Under the pieces are notes generated by a model. That model was not told the DNA's origin. It saw only the letters and a list, made by a program, of their open reading frames with translations, and did no database searches. Position numbers and translations under genes: made by a program. Source: Capnocytophaga sp. (GTDB lineage Bacteria > Bacteroidota > Bacteroidia > Flavobacteriales > Flavobacteriaceae). Taken from it: a stretch of 48,002 nucleotides of DNA. Location of the stretch: the NCBI GenBank assembly GCA_030538675.1, contig JAUNTM010000010.1:1-48002 (forward strand), read 5' to 3'. Positions 1-8,649 of the stretch are shown piece by piece; within the stretch, counting starts at the first letter, position 1, and each line of letters opens with the position of its first letter.

Positions 1-72
1 ATCAAACCGCAAAGCGAATCAAACGCCGAAGGCAATCAAACAACATCAAACCACATCAAATACTTTGACTAA
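1..72 (+). CDS. possible 3' end of an upstream gene (partial)
   Basis: Frame 1 is open from the window edge to a TAA at 70-72. It would encode a 23-residue tail rich in Ser, Asn, Gln and Glu and ending KYFD. Frame 2 is also open past this point, and the DNA has short ATCAAA repeats that could produce this composition by chance. The tail cannot be assigned to a family. A real C-terminus would fit the position just upstream of the next promoter, but this is a guess. Confidence 0.3.
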   Translation: MKPQSESNAEGNQTTSNHIKYFD

Positions 73-163
73 AAAACGGTGGTGGATGTGTCATAAGTAT
101 TTCCAAAAATCCTAATTTCCAAAAAATTATGGGTTGTATTCTGTATTATCCTACTATTTTGCT

Positions 164-171
164 TACCTTTG
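164..171 (+). promoter_or_regulatory. Bacteroidetes-type -7 element upstream of the DEAD-box helicase gene
   Basis: TACCTTTG matches the Bacteroidetes sigma factor -7 consensus TAnnTTTG exactly. It ends 18 bases before the ATG at 190. No clear TTTG -33 box lies 19-21 bases upstream. The untranslated leader would be only about 12-15 bases, which argues that ATG 190 rather than the in-frame TTG at 169 is the start. Confidence 0.6.
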
Positions 172-189
172 CGCCTTATAAATGTATAT

Positions 190-1944
190 ATGAATTTATT
201 TGAACAATTAGGGCTCAACGAGCCTATCCTCAAAGCCGTAGCTGATATGGGCTTTGAAATCCCTTCCGAAGTACAAGAAAAAACAATCCCTACTTTACTT
301 TCCTCCGATGTTGATATGGTTGCTTTGGCACAGACAGGCACAGGAAAGACAGCCGCTTTTGGTTTTCCGCTTTTACAGAAGATTGACCCCGACAACCGTC
401 GTACACAAGGACTTATTCTTTCGCCTACACGCGAACTTTGTCTGCAAATCACTTCCGAACTCAAGCTCTACTCCAAGTATATGCCGCAGGTGAATGTGGT
501 GGCTATTTACGGAGGAGCAAGCATTGAAGAACAAGCACGCAATGTGAAGCGTGGCGCACAAATCATCGTAGCCACGCCGGGACGGATGCAGGACATGATA
601 CGCCGTTCGATGGTGGATATTTCGCATATTGATTATTGCATTCTCGATGAAGCCGATGAGATGCTCAATATGGGTTTTTACGAAGATATCACGTCTATTT
701 TATCGCATACGCCCGATACCAAATACACATGGCTCTTCTCGGCAACGATGCCGCAAGAAGTCGCTAAGATAGCCCGCCAATTCATGTCCAAGCCCGTAGA
801 AATAACGGTTGGCTCACGCAATCAGGCGTCCAATAATATCCGTCATGAATATTATATGGTCAACGGGCGGCATCGGTATCAGGCATTGAAGCGTTTGGCG
901 GATGCCAATCCCGATATATTTTCGGTTGTATTCTGCCGCACCAAACGCGATACGCAAAGCATCGCCGAAAAATTGATCGAAGACGGGTACAACGCAGCAG
1001 CACTGCACGGTGATTTGAGCCAAAACCAGCGTGATTTGGTGATGAAATCATTTCGGGCAAGACAAATACAAATGCTCGTAGCTACCGATGTGGCAGCTCG
1101 TGGAATTGATGTTGATGACATCACGCACGTTATCCACTATCAGTTGCCCGACGAAGCCGAAACCTATACGCACCGTAGCGGACGTACGGGGCGTGCCGGC
1201 AAATCGGGCGTGTCAATGGTCATTATCCCCAAAAGTGAAGTCCGCAAAATCAAAGCGATTGAGAAGATTATCCAACAATCATTTGAAGCCAAACCCTTGC
1301 CCAACGGTATGGAAATATGCGAGATACAGCTATATCACCTGGCGAATAACATCAAAAATATAAAAACCGACAAGGCTATTGATGATTACTTGCCGGCCAT
1401 ACATGATGTGTTGGAAGGGCTTGATAGAGAGGAGCTTATCAAAAAAATGATAGCGGTAGAATTCAATCGTTTTTACCAATACTACAAAAATTCCGAAGAC
1501 CTCAATGTACGCGATGGGGGTGCAAGTGAGCGTTCCTCCGTTGGTTCGGCAAATGAGGTTCGTTACTTTATTAATATAGGGGAAAGGGACGGATACGATT
1601 GGCGTACGCTCAAAGATTTCCTTAAAGCAACCCTCGGATTGGGGCGTGATGACGTATTTAAGGTAGATGTGAAGAATAGTTTTGCATTTTTTAATACAGA
1701 TGCCGAACATTCCGACCGTGTTGTCGAAACTTTTAACCGATTTGAGCTGGACGGACGGTATATCAATGTGGAAATATCAAAGCAAGTAAGCGGAAATGGA
1801 GGCGGCGAACGTTCTTCCAAAAGGCGTAAAGATTTCAAAGGTGGTGGAAACCAAGGTTTCGGTGGGCGAAAAGAAAACGGCCGAAGACAGAAAACATCAC
1901 AAGCTTTTGATAATGCTTTCAAAAAACGAAAGAAACGCAAGTGA
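190..1944 (+). CDS. DEAD-box ATP-dependent RNA helicase with DbpA-type RNA-binding domain
   Basis: This 584-residue protein is predicted to unwind or remodel structured RNA, probably in ribosome assembly or mRNA turnover. The order of motifs is canonical: Q-motif region near residues 10-35, Walker A AQTGTGKT at 47-54, DEAD at 153-156, SAT at 184-186, and HRSGRTGR in the second RecA domain. Residues about 460-535 resemble the DbpA/CsdA RNA-recognition domain. The last 40 residues are a basic Gly/Lys/Arg tail, as in other RNA-binding helicases. ATG 190 is preferred over TTG 169 because the promoter -7 element overlaps 169. The gene stands alone and is followed by a strong terminator. Family certain; RNA target unknown. 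Confidence 0.93.
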   Translation: MNLFEQLGLNEPILKAVADMGFEIPSEVQEKTIPTLLSSDVDMVALAQTGTGKTAAFGFPLLQKIDPDNRRTQGLILSPTRELCLQITSELKLYSKYMPQVNVVAIYGGASIEEQARNVKRGAQIIVATPGRMQDMIRRSMVDISHIDYCILDEADEMLNMGFYEDITSILSHTPDTKYTWLFSATMPQEVAKIARQFMSKPVEITVGSRNQASNNIRHEYYMVNGRHRYQALKRLADANPDIFSVVFCRTKRDTQSIAEKLIEDGYNAAALHGDLSQNQRDLVMKSFRARQIQMLVATDVAARGIDVDDITHVIHYQLPDEAETYTHRSGRTGRAGKSGVSMVIIPKSEVRKIKAIEKIIQQSFEAKPLPNGMEICEIQLYHLANNIKNIKTDKAIDDYLPAIHDVLEGLDREELIKKMIAVEFNRFYQYYKNSEDLNVRDGGASERSSVGSANEVRYFINIGERDGYDWRTLKDFLKATLGLGRDDVFKVDVKNSFAFFNTDAEHSDRVVETFNRFELDGRYINVEISKQVSGNGGGERSSKRRKDFKGGGNQGFGGRKENGRRQKTSQAFDNAFKKRKKRK

Positions 1945-1963
1945 TAATATGTTAAACTAAAAT

Positions 1964-1999
1964 AAAAAATACGGCTCGACCGTATTTTTTTGTTTTTGT
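1964..1999 (+). terminator. intrinsic terminator of the helicase gene
   Basis: There is a perfect 11-bp stem, AAAAAATACGG at 1964-1974 and CCGTATTTTTT at 1980-1990, with a 5-base loop. The 3' arm runs into a long T-rich tract. It lies 20 bases after the stop codon. Confidence 0.85.
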
Positions 2000-2076
2000 T
2001 TCTTATTTTTACCTCTCGAACCAAGGATATGCAGCATTATCATAACAGGCTGTTTTGCTGTACATTTACTTGATTA

Positions 2077-2292
2077 ACGTGAGTTCGATATAAGAAAATA
2101 TTGTAAATCAACGCTTTAATTCCCTCACCCCAACCCCTCTCCAAGGGAAAGGGGAGCCACTCGGATAGCATTGTGCTTTTTCTCCCCTCTCCTTTATGTG
2201 AGCGAAAGCGAGGAAGTGTTAGGGGGTGGGGGTGGGGGGTTCCGCGAAAATAAGATGCTAATAATCAATAACTTGTTGCATCGAACTCACGT
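2077..2292. repeat. 216-bp MITE-like intergenic repeat with 13-bp terminal inverted repeats
   Basis: ACGTGAGTTCGAT at 2077-2089 is repeated as its exact reverse complement at 2280-2292. Between the ends lie a C-rich block (about 2122-2140) and a G-rich block (about 2220-2240) that can pair with each other, so the whole unit could fold into one long hairpin. The left 55 bases recur at 9586-9640 and, inverted, at 28052-28100. No coding potential is evident. This element and the terminator at 1964-1999 account for most of the 432-base gap 1945-2376; nothing else is recognisable in the gap. There is no transposase nearby, so any mobility would need one in trans. Confidence 0.7.
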
Positions 2293-2376
2293 CGATTATG
2301 AATGATGAACTCCGTAGAAATGTTGACGAAGGTCGGTAGCGGACGGATATATAAAGAATAATTTATTTTGATACGG

Positions 2377-3135
2377 ATGAAAAAAATACTACTTATTGTT
2401 TCACTACTGATTTTCCAAGGCGCATTTGCACAAGAAGAAATGCAAGGCAATGTATTCAGTATGCAGTCCAATGCACCTATGTCCAACGTACACGTTCTCA
2501 ATCTCAATAAAGTAGTGGGGACGATTACGAACAACAGAGGCGACTTCAGCATACAGGCAGCGGTTAATGATACGCTTTATCTGTCATTTTTAGGCTACAA
2601 ATCTATCAAGGTACGCGTTACCAATGACATGCTTAAGTTTTCAGGAACCAAGATAGGAATGTCCGAGTTGGCATATTCGTTGGAAGAAGTCATCATCTCG
2701 CCGTTCCAGCTTACAGGATATTTGGATATTGATGCCAAACGCATACCGCTGAACAACAATATCCGCTACAGTATATCGGGGCTCGAAGTAGGCTACGAAG
2801 GGCGTTCGGATGCGAGTGCCATAGGCAGAGTTTTTGGAGCGATATTCAATCCGGCCGATTTCTTATACCGGACATTTGGTTCAAAAGGAAGCGAATTGCG
2901 AAAGCTACAAAAGATGCGTGAAGATAACGGGCTGAGCGATATGCTCGCCACCCGCTATGACCGCGAAACCATCATCGAATTATTGCAAATAGACCGGAAC
3001 GAACTCGAAGAGATGCTGCGTTCGTGCAGCTACTCGAATGACTTTATCATGACTGCCAATGACCTGCAGGTTTTGGAAGCCATCAACGGATGTTACGACG
3101 AATACCGAGTACTTAATCGAAATAGAAAAAGATAA
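2377..3135 (+). CDS. secreted carboxypeptidase-regulatory-like (CarboxypepD_reg) domain protein
   Basis: This 252-residue protein begins with a signal peptide, a Lys-rich start followed by a hydrophobic stretch ending FAQ at about residue 19. Next comes a beta-sandwich typical of CarboxypepD_reg-like domains in Bacteroidetes envelope proteins, with the signature pattern of an early GNV strand, a central NNRGDFSI turn and an LYLSFLGYKS strand (about residues 23-95). The rest is alpha-rich and unassigned, with a charged helical region near the end. ATG 2377 is chosen over the TTG three codons upstream because it begins a standard signal peptide. It ends 10 bases before the AsmA-like gene, so the two are probably co-transcribed. 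Specific function unknown. Confidence 0.8.
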   Translation: MKKILLIVSLLIFQGAFAQEEMQGNVFSMQSNAPMSNVHVLNLNKVVGTITNNRGDFSIQAAVNDTLYLSFLGYKSIKVRVTNDMLKFSGTKIGMSELAYSLEEVIISPFQLTGYLDIDAKRIPLNNNIRYSISGLEVGYEGRSDASAIGRVFGAIFNPADFLYRTFGSKGSELRKLQKMREDNGLSDMLATRYDRETIIELLQIDRNELEEMLRSCSYSNDFIMTANDLQVLEAINGCYDEYRVLNRNRKR

Positions 3136-3145
3136 AAACATACCG

Positions 3146-5824
3146 ATGAAAAAAATATTAAAAATTGTAATTGTTGCTGTTATTGTATTGATAGCGGGCA
3201 TGCTAGCCATTCCTTTTTTGTTTAAAGATACGATCAAAAACAAACTTATCGAAATTGCGAACGAAAATGTCAATGCCACTATAGCGCTTGAAGATGTGTC
3301 GGTAAGTCTGTTTCGTAGTTTCCCGAAAGCGGATGTACAACTTAATGATTTGAGCATAATCAATAAAGAACCATTTGCAGGCGACACGCTGTTTTCGGCG
3401 GAAAATCTTGGCTTGCAATTGAGTATCAGTGATTTGATTTCGGGGAATTATAACATTCTCGGTTTCAAGGCAACGAATGCCAATGTGAAAATACGTTTCG
3501 ATAAGGAAGGACGGGGCAATTATGATATTGCATTGCCATCGGAAACGGAAACAACACCGGATGACAGCGCCTCTTCCAACGGATTTGATTTGAAAATACA
3601 ATCATACGAGATAGCGGATATGACGTTTGTTTTCCAAGATGACGAATCGGGTATGTTGCTGACAGTGAGCGATATAAACCATACGGGAAAAGGAAATTTT
3701 GCCAATGAAATCCTTGACCTCGATACGCACACCGATGCCAACATATCTTTTGGAATGGGAAAATCAACCTATATGAACAAAGTCCCCGTAGTATTGGATG
3801 CTATTCTCGGAATCGATTTGTCGCAACAAAAATACACATTCAAAGACAACAAAGCCGTTATCAACCGATTGCCGTTGGTTTTTGATGGTTTTATCCAATT
3901 GTTGGACGAAGGGCAGCGTTACGATTTGACGTTCAATACACCAACATCATCATTTGCCAACTTCTTGGCACTCATCCCCGAAGAATATTCCAAAAACCTT
4001 GACGGAATAACCACGACGGGCGATTTTTCTGTCAAAGGAAACGTCAAAGGCGATATGGTTGGCGACAAAATCCCGACATTTGGTATCGCCATGTATTCGG
4101 ACAATGCCTCGTTCAAATATCCCGATTTGCCCAAGACCGTCCGCAATATTTATATTGATGCCAAAGTGAATAACAGCACAGGATTGCTCAATGATACAAA
4201 TATAAACATTGACCGTTTTGCGTTCGCTATCGACCAAGACCAGTTTTCAGCGAAAGCGAATATCAAAAACGTAGTCGAAAACCCGTATGTAAATGCCGAC
4301 CTCAAAGGTACGATTAACCTTGCCCATCTGTCGCAAGCGTATCCTATCGCATTGGAGCAAAAACTTTCGGGGATTTTGAAAGCCGATATTGCTACTCATT
4401 TTGATATGAATTCTATCGAAAAAGAACAGTATCAAAATATGAAAAACGAAGGCTTGGCTTCGTTGCAACAGTTTGTGTATGAGGGCGAAGAGTTTGTCAA
4501 ACCGTTTCATATAGAAGAGGCATCGCTCAGTTTCAGCCCGTCGCATATTGAGCTGAGTAAGTTTGTGTCCAAAACAGGCGGTTCTGATTTGAATGTCAAC
4601 GGACGGCTGGACAATCTCTACGGATTTTTGTTCAACAAAGAAACGTTGAAAGGAAGTTTTGCCATGAATTCCAACAAGTTGGTTGTCAATGATTTTATGC
4701 AAACGGATGCGGCTTCAACTGAAAAATCAGAAAGTTCATCATCGGCAAAAACAAGCCCGCCAGCGACCGAAGCATCATCGCTCAAAGTGCCGTCATTCCT
4801 CGATTGTAGCCTTACGGCGAATGCCAATACAGTAGTGTATGACAATCTGCAACTGAAAAATGTATCGGGCAAGCTCATTATCAAAGATGAAAAAGTAACG
4901 CTTGAAAATCTGCGCTCGAGTTTGTTTGGAGGCGTAGTAGCGGTCAGCGGAGGCGTATCGACCAAAGAAGCAATCCCGACGTTTGACGTAGATTTGTCGC
5001 TTGCCGATATGAATATTGCGGAATCATTTTCACAAATAGAAATGCTTTCCAAAATAGCCCCGATAGCCAAATTCGTACAAGGAAAACTCAACTCAACCAT
5101 CAACGTAAGCGGTAAACTCAATGATGACCTTACTCCGCAGATCAACAGTATTTCGGGGGATATGTTAGCCTCGTTGATCGACTCAAAAGTAAACGGCGAT
5201 TCGCCTTTGTTAAGCTCGTTGGCTTCGCAATTTACGGGACTTAATCTTTCCAAACTCAACCTCGACAACCTCAAAGCGGCAGTAACTTTTGAAGACGGCA
5301 AAGTGAAATTTAAGCCGTTCACCATTAAATATAACGATGTTTCGATAGGCGTGGACGGTTCGCATGGTTTTGACCAAAGCATGGATTACAAACTGACGTT
5401 TGATGTGCCTGCCCAAATGTTGGGCAATGAGGCAACTTCGTTATTGTCAAAATTGACCCCTGAAGGACAGTCAAAAATTGAAAATATTCCTGTGGTAGCA
5501 AGCGTAGGCGGTACGTTTGACAGTCCGAAAGTATCGACAGACATGAAGCAGGCTGTCACAAACTTGACTGCTCAAATAGCTAAAAGTCAGGTAGATAACC
5601 TGAAAGAGAAAGGAGTAGATGCGCTCAAAGGGCTTATTAATTCCGGCAGCGATTCGACCAAAACAACGGCAACTTCAAAGATTCTTGAAGGATTGACCAA
5701 AAGCACCAAAGATACCACCAAAGCCACCCAAGAAGAAGTGAAAGAACAAGCCAAAGAGAAAGTTGGCAACATCCTAAGAGGCGTGCTCGGCGGTAATAAA
5801 AAAACAGAAGAAACAAGCAAATAA
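3146..5824 (+). CDS. AsmA-like outer-membrane biogenesis protein
   Basis: This 892-residue protein has a single N-terminal membrane anchor (residues about 5-25) followed by a long periplasmic region of repeating beta-strands. The start of that region, KNKLIEIANENVNATIALED and then FRSFPKADVQL, is typical of AsmA-family proteins, which are thought to bridge the two membranes and support lipid transport. A Ser/Ala/Pro-rich linker sits near residues 525-545. The C-terminal 80 residues are Lys/Thr-rich and probably disordered. The frame stays open upstream to 3059, but that extension overlaps the preceding gene and lacks a signal sequence, so ATG 3146 is chosen. Substrate not known. Confidence 0.85.
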   Translation: MKKILKIVIVAVIVLIAGMLAIPFLFKDTIKNKLIEIANENVNATIALEDVSVSLFRSFPKADVQLNDLSIINKEPFAGDTLFSAENLGLQLSISDLISGNYNILGFKATNANVKIRFDKEGRGNYDIALPSETETTPDDSASSNGFDLKIQSYEIADMTFVFQDDESGMLLTVSDINHTGKGNFANEILDLDTHTDANISFGMGKSTYMNKVPVVLDAILGIDLSQQKYTFKDNKAVINRLPLVFDGFIQLLDEGQRYDLTFNTPTSSFANFLALIPEEYSKNLDGITTTGDFSVKGNVKGDMVGDKIPTFGIAMYSDNASFKYPDLPKTVRNIYIDAKVNNSTGLLNDTNINIDRFAFAIDQDQFSAKANIKNVVENPYVNADLKGTINLAHLSQAYPIALEQKLSGILKADIATHFDMNSIEKEQYQNMKNEGLASLQQFVYEGEEFVKPFHIEEASLSFSPSHIELSKFVSKTGGSDLNVNGRLDNLYGFLFNKETLKGSFAMNSNKLVVNDFMQTDAASTEKSESSSSAKTSPPATEASSLKVPSFLDCSLTANANTVVYDNLQLKNVSGKLIIKDEKVTLENLRSSLFGGVVAVSGGVSTKEAIPTFDVDLSLADMNIAESFSQIEMLSKIAPIAKFVQGKLNSTINVSGKLNDDLTPQINSISGDMLASLIDSKVNGDSPLLSSLASQFTGLNLSKLNLDNLKAAVTFEDGKVKFKPFTIKYNDVSIGVDGSHGFDQSMDYKLTFDVPAQMLGNEATSLLSKLTPEGQSKIENIPVVASVGGTFDSPKVSTDMKQAVTNLTAQIAKSQVDNLKEKGVDALKGLINSGSDSTKTTATSKILEGLTKSTKDTTKATQEEVKEQAKEKVGNILRGVLGGNKKTEETSK

Positions 5825-5837
5825 ATATATAATTAAA

Positions 5838-5860
5838 ATCCAAAATAAGGTTTTTTGGAT
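5838..5860 (+). other. small hairpin after the AsmA-like gene
   Basis: ATCCAAAA at 5838-5845 pairs with TTTTGGAT at 5853-5860 over a 7-base loop. It lies 13 bases after the stop codon, but no T-tract follows the 3' arm. It may be a processing or attenuation hairpin rather than a full terminator before pcm. Confidence 0.4.
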
Positions 5861-5889
5861 ATCTAAAAAACAGCTACTTTTTACTCACA

Positions 5890-6552
5890 ATGCTACCACT
5901 TAAAGACACATTGAAGCATCAAGGGATGCGTAATGCGCTGGTTGATAGTCTGATACATCGAGGTATTTCAGATGCGCATGTGTTGCAGGCAATCCGGACG
6001 ATACCGCGGCATTTGTTCATTGACAGCAGTTTCGAAAAGCACGCATATCAAGACAAAGCTTTCCCGATAGGGGCGGGACAAACTATATCACAGCCCTATA
6101 CCGTAGCCTTCCAAACGCAATTATTGCAAGTAAGACCGGGACAAAAAGTATTGGAAATCGGCACAGGGAGCGGCTATCAATCCATAGTATTGCTTTATCT
6201 TGGTACTCGGTTATACACTATCGAGCGACAAAAAGAATTGTATGGTTTTGCCCAAGAAATGATGCGGAAACTCATCAATCGTCAGGCGAATTGTTATTTC
6301 GGAGACGGATACAAAGGCCTGCCTTCCGAAGCCCCTTTTGACCGCATATTGGTTACCGCAGGAGCATCCGAATTACCAACTCAATTGCTCAGCCAGCTTG
6401 CCGTAGGAGGGCGGCTCGTCATCCCGATGGGCAACGAAAAACAAGTGATGACGCTCTATGAACGTGTGTCGGAAACAGAATTCCACAAGTCGGAACACGG
6501 TGATTTTGCATTTGTACCGATGCTGAAAAATAAAACCTATGCTGAAAAATGA
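5890..6552 (+). CDS. pcm: protein-L-isoaspartate O-methyltransferase
   Basis: This 220-residue cytosolic enzyme uses S-adenosylmethionine to methylate L-isoaspartyl residues in damaged proteins, starting their repair. Evidence is the PCMT hallmark region around residues 57-75 (FPIGAGQTISQPYTVA), SAM motif I VLEIGTGSG at 87-95, and motif II near FDRILVTAG. Length is normal for the family. It begins at ATG 5890. Its last two codons lie in a short tandem repeat that continues into the intergenic region. Confidence 0.95.
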   Translation: MLPLKDTLKHQGMRNALVDSLIHRGISDAHVLQAIRTIPRHLFIDSSFEKHAYQDKAFPIGAGQTISQPYTVAFQTQLLQVRPGQKVLEIGTGSGYQSIVLLYLGTRLYTIERQKELYGFAQEMMRKLINRQANCYFGDGYKGLPSEAPFDRILVTAGASELPTQLLSQLAVGGRLVIPMGNEKQVMTLYERVSETEFHKSEHGDFAFVPMLKNKTYAEK

Positions 6553-6597
6553 TAATTTGAGAATTTGGAAAAATGATAATTTGGAAATTTGAGAATG
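6544..6597. repeat. 24-bp-period direct repeat across the pcm stop codon
   Basis: GAAAAATGATAATTTG occurs at 6544-6559 and again at 6568-6583, and a degenerate AATTTGAGAAT segment continues to about 6597. The first copy contains the pcm stop codon TGA. It looks like a local tandem duplication. Confidence 0.6.
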
Positions 6598-6667
6598 GTT
6601 TGCTGTTTCTTACGACAATCGCAAATTCGTATGACAACATTTGAAATTCCATTTCCTATTGGCTATT

Positions 6668-6701
6668 CCCTAACCCCTAAAACCTAACCCCTAACCCCTT
6701 A
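6668..6701. repeat. C-rich CCTAACCCCTAA-type short tandem repeat
   Basis: Just before the rhodanese gene there are irregular tandem copies of CCTAACCC and CCTAAAA. The complementary pattern, TTAGGGGTTAGG, appears at 16834-16860. These two tracts are the only telomere-like repeats seen. No function is evident. Confidence 0.5.
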
Positions 6702-6705
6702 AAAA

Positions 6706-7077
6706 ATGAAAAAATTAATTATATTCACTTTAGTATTAGGCTTGTATGCCTGCAAGCAACATTCGCAATCCATTACGCATATTCCGATAGAACAGTATGA
6801 ACCCAAAGCGACCGATGTCCTCATTGATGTCCGAACCCCGGAAGAATATGCAGCAGGACATTTGGAGCATGCAGTAAATATTGATTTTTACGGCGATGAT
6901 TTTTTGAAAAATTTCGAGCAATTCGACAAAACCCAACCTATATACATCTATTGTAAAATAGGAAGGCGTAGCGGAATGACCGTAAAAGAGCTTGAAAATA
7001 TTGGTTTTCAGAACATTATAAATCTTGAAGGCGGTATGACCCGCTGGAATGAACATCAAAAACCGACTGGAAAATAA
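6706..7077 (+). CDS. rhodanese-domain lipoprotein
   Basis: This 123-residue protein has a short signal peptide ending in a lipobox-like LYAC, so Cys16 is probably lipidated and the domain faces the periplasm. A single rhodanese domain follows: the CH2A-like DVRTPEEYAAGHLEHAVNI at about 41-59 and the active-site loop beginning CKIGRRS with Cys83, the residue that would carry persulfide. The last block, GGMTRWNE, is the usual C-terminal rhodanese motif. It probably handles sulfur or acts in redox sensing at the envelope; the substrate cannot be read from sequence. It is preceded by repeats and no obvious promoter. Confidence 0.88.
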   Translation: MKKLIIFTLVLGLYACKQHSQSITHIPIEQYEPKATDVLIDVRTPEEYAAGHLEHAVNIDFYGDDFLKNFEQFDKTQPIYIYCKIGRRSGMTVKELENIGFQNIINLEGGMTRWNEHQKPTGK

Positions 7078-7150
7078 CTGTTTTCTACTGTTTTTACTTG
7101 CTCATATTAGTTGTATTAGCAAAAAAATAAAACAGATATTTTGAATATAT

Positions 7151-7181
7151 TTTGTACAGAAAAAAAAGTTTTTTATCTTTG
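7151..7181 (+). promoter_or_regulatory. strong Bacteroidetes promoter for the 61-residue membrane protein
   Basis: TTTG at 7151-7154 is separated by 19 bases from TATCTTTG at 7174-7181. This is the full -33/-7 consensus with ideal spacing, ending 17 bases before the ATG. Confidence 0.8.
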
Positions 7182-7198
7182 AAAAAAATTAAAGAATT

Positions 7199-7384
7199 AT
7201 GTTTGATTTTCAGCAATATTTGGGTTTTATAGCATTTTTAGGGATTGCAACCATCGGTTTTTGGTTGATGATATTTCTGTTAACCTTCGTCGTGCCTTAT
7301 TGGGTAGGCGGTTCGTTAATGGAATTCTTAAAAGAACGCAGAGAAGCAAAACGAGCTAAAGAGGAAGAAGAATTAGCCCAATAA
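7199..7384 (+). CDS. small single-pass membrane protein, unknown function
   Basis: This 61-residue protein has one or two closely packed hydrophobic segments (residues about 8-38), a VPYWVGG break, then a cytosolic amphipathic tail rich in Glu, Arg, Lys and Ala. It has its own consensus promoter and no partner gene on either side at close range, so it is very likely expressed on its own. I do not recognise the family. The tail could be a protein-interaction helix; that is inference from composition. Confidence 0.75.
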   Translation: MFDFQQYLGFIAFLGIATIGFWLMIFLLTFVVPYWVGGSLMEFLKERREAKRAKEEEELAQ

Positions 7385-7550
7385 TTTTTCTTTTTTGCTA
7401 ACAAAAAATAGATTTTTGCAGAAAGCATTTGTTTTCGCAAAGATCTTTTTTTTATATATAGACGGAAAATAATTAAAACTTGAGATACTATTTTCAAGTA
7501 TTGAATTTTACGGATTGCTGTATGTAAACTAATCTTATAATCGCTTCATT

Positions 7551-8474
7551 GTGTCCGAACAGATAGAGGAAATAGTATCTAAAATACCGGTAATCAATCG
7601 TTTGGTTTGTTTTTTAAAACGCATACGGTTGGGTAAAAAATCTTTTTCATTATACGATTTGTTGGAATTATACATTTTGGGGATTGTCAAAGGCGCATTG
7701 ACGTATCGGGCGAGTGCCATATCGTATAGTTTTTTTGTAGCGATTTTTCCTTTTTTGTTATTCATTCTCAACCTGATACCTTACGTCCCGATTTCTGATT
7801 TCCAGAATGATTTTTGGGTATTTATTGATGATTTGTTGCCGCCCGGCACGCATGAATTTTTTGCCGATATCTTTTTTGATATTGCAGGCAAACGTAGGGC
7901 AGGCTTGCTTTCGTCGGTGTTTCTACTGTCGATATTTTTGATGACCAATGGTATTTCGGCAATATTTGGCGGTTTTGAATATTCGTATCATGTAACGATT
8001 ACACGCAATTTCGTACGTTCGTATCTTATTGCGGCGGGTGTAGCTATCATATTGGCATTGATATTGTTAGCGGTTGTGGCATTGTTTATTTATTACGAGG
8101 TTTACATCGTTCCTTATATGACGAACACAGGATTTTTCAGCAGTAGCGAATCGTTGTTATATTGGAGTAAAATCGGGTTGATAGTTTTGATTATGTATTT
8201 CGCTACGTCTATTTTATTCTTTTTCGGCACTTCAGAAGGGCGTTTCAGCCGTTTTTTTTCAACAGGCTCGTTTTTTACAACCATTCTTTTTGGACTCACA
8301 ACGTATTTGTTCGGATTGTATATTGAGAATTTCTCACAATACAACCAGCTATACGGTTCGATAGGTGCTTTATTGATTTTTTTATTCTATATATGGCTCA
8401 ATTCCAACATTTTACTACTCGGATTTGAACTCAATGCTACCTTACTACGATTGCGGGAGAATGACAACAAATAA
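7551..8474 (+). CDS. YihY/BrkB-family inner-membrane protein
   Basis: This 307-residue protein matches the YihY/virulence-factor BrkB family, once annotated as ribonuclease BN by mistake; its biochemical role is still uncertain. It shows the family's N-terminal cytosolic helix and then the signature around LTYRASAISYSFFVAIFPFLLF (split near residues 50-72). About six transmembrane helices follow, with the conserved FLLFYIWLN-type end (here FLFYIWLNSNILLLGFELNA) near residues 278-297. Start is GTG 7551; no ATG lies near the conserved N-terminus. It is flanked by short non-coding gaps and is probably monocistronic. Confidence 0.88.
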   Translation: MSEQIEEIVSKIPVINRLVCFLKRIRLGKKSFSLYDLLELYILGIVKGALTYRASAISYSFFVAIFPFLLFILNLIPYVPISDFQNDFWVFIDDLLPPGTHEFFADIFFDIAGKRRAGLLSSVFLLSIFLMTNGISAIFGGFEYSYHVTITRNFVRSYLIAAGVAIILALILLAVVALFIYYEVYIVPYMTNTGFFSSSESLLYWSKIGLIVLIMYFATSILFFFGTSEGRFSRFFSTGSFFTTILFGLTTYLFGLYIENFSQYNQLYGSIGALLIFLFYIWLNSNILLLGFELNATLLRLRENDNK

Positions 8475-8618
8475 AGAATAGAAAATAAGCATCCATCTTA
8501 GTAGCTTCCGTTTTGAGGAAGACGATAGTCATACAACATCGGGTATTTTGTTGGATTAATTTCGTGCGTTTGACCTGAAGCTAATCCGGAGTACCGCCTG
8601 TTTTCTCAAAAAAAATAG

Positions 8619-8626
8619 TACTTTTG
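8619..8626 (+). promoter_or_regulatory. -7 element upstream of the cyclophilin-FKBP gene
   Basis: TACTTTTG matches TAnnTTTG and ends 23 bases before the ATG at 8650. The -33 box is not clear. Confidence 0.55.
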
Positions 8627-8649
8627 TCGTCTAACAAATTTTACAATAA

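Noticed and set aside
1..60. Short ATCAAA direct repeats as a possible CRISPR or iteron array
   Set aside because: Copies are irregular, 6-7 bases long and without constant spacers. No cas or rep gene is nearby.
2122..2245. C- and G-rich blocks as an origin or an R-loop region
   Set aside because: They lie between the terminal inverted repeats of the 216-bp element and pair with one another, so the repeat explains them.
4618..5382. 254-residue open frame on the minus strand
   Set aside because: It lies entirely inside the AsmA-like gene, has Ser/Leu-rich antisense composition, and no family resemblance.
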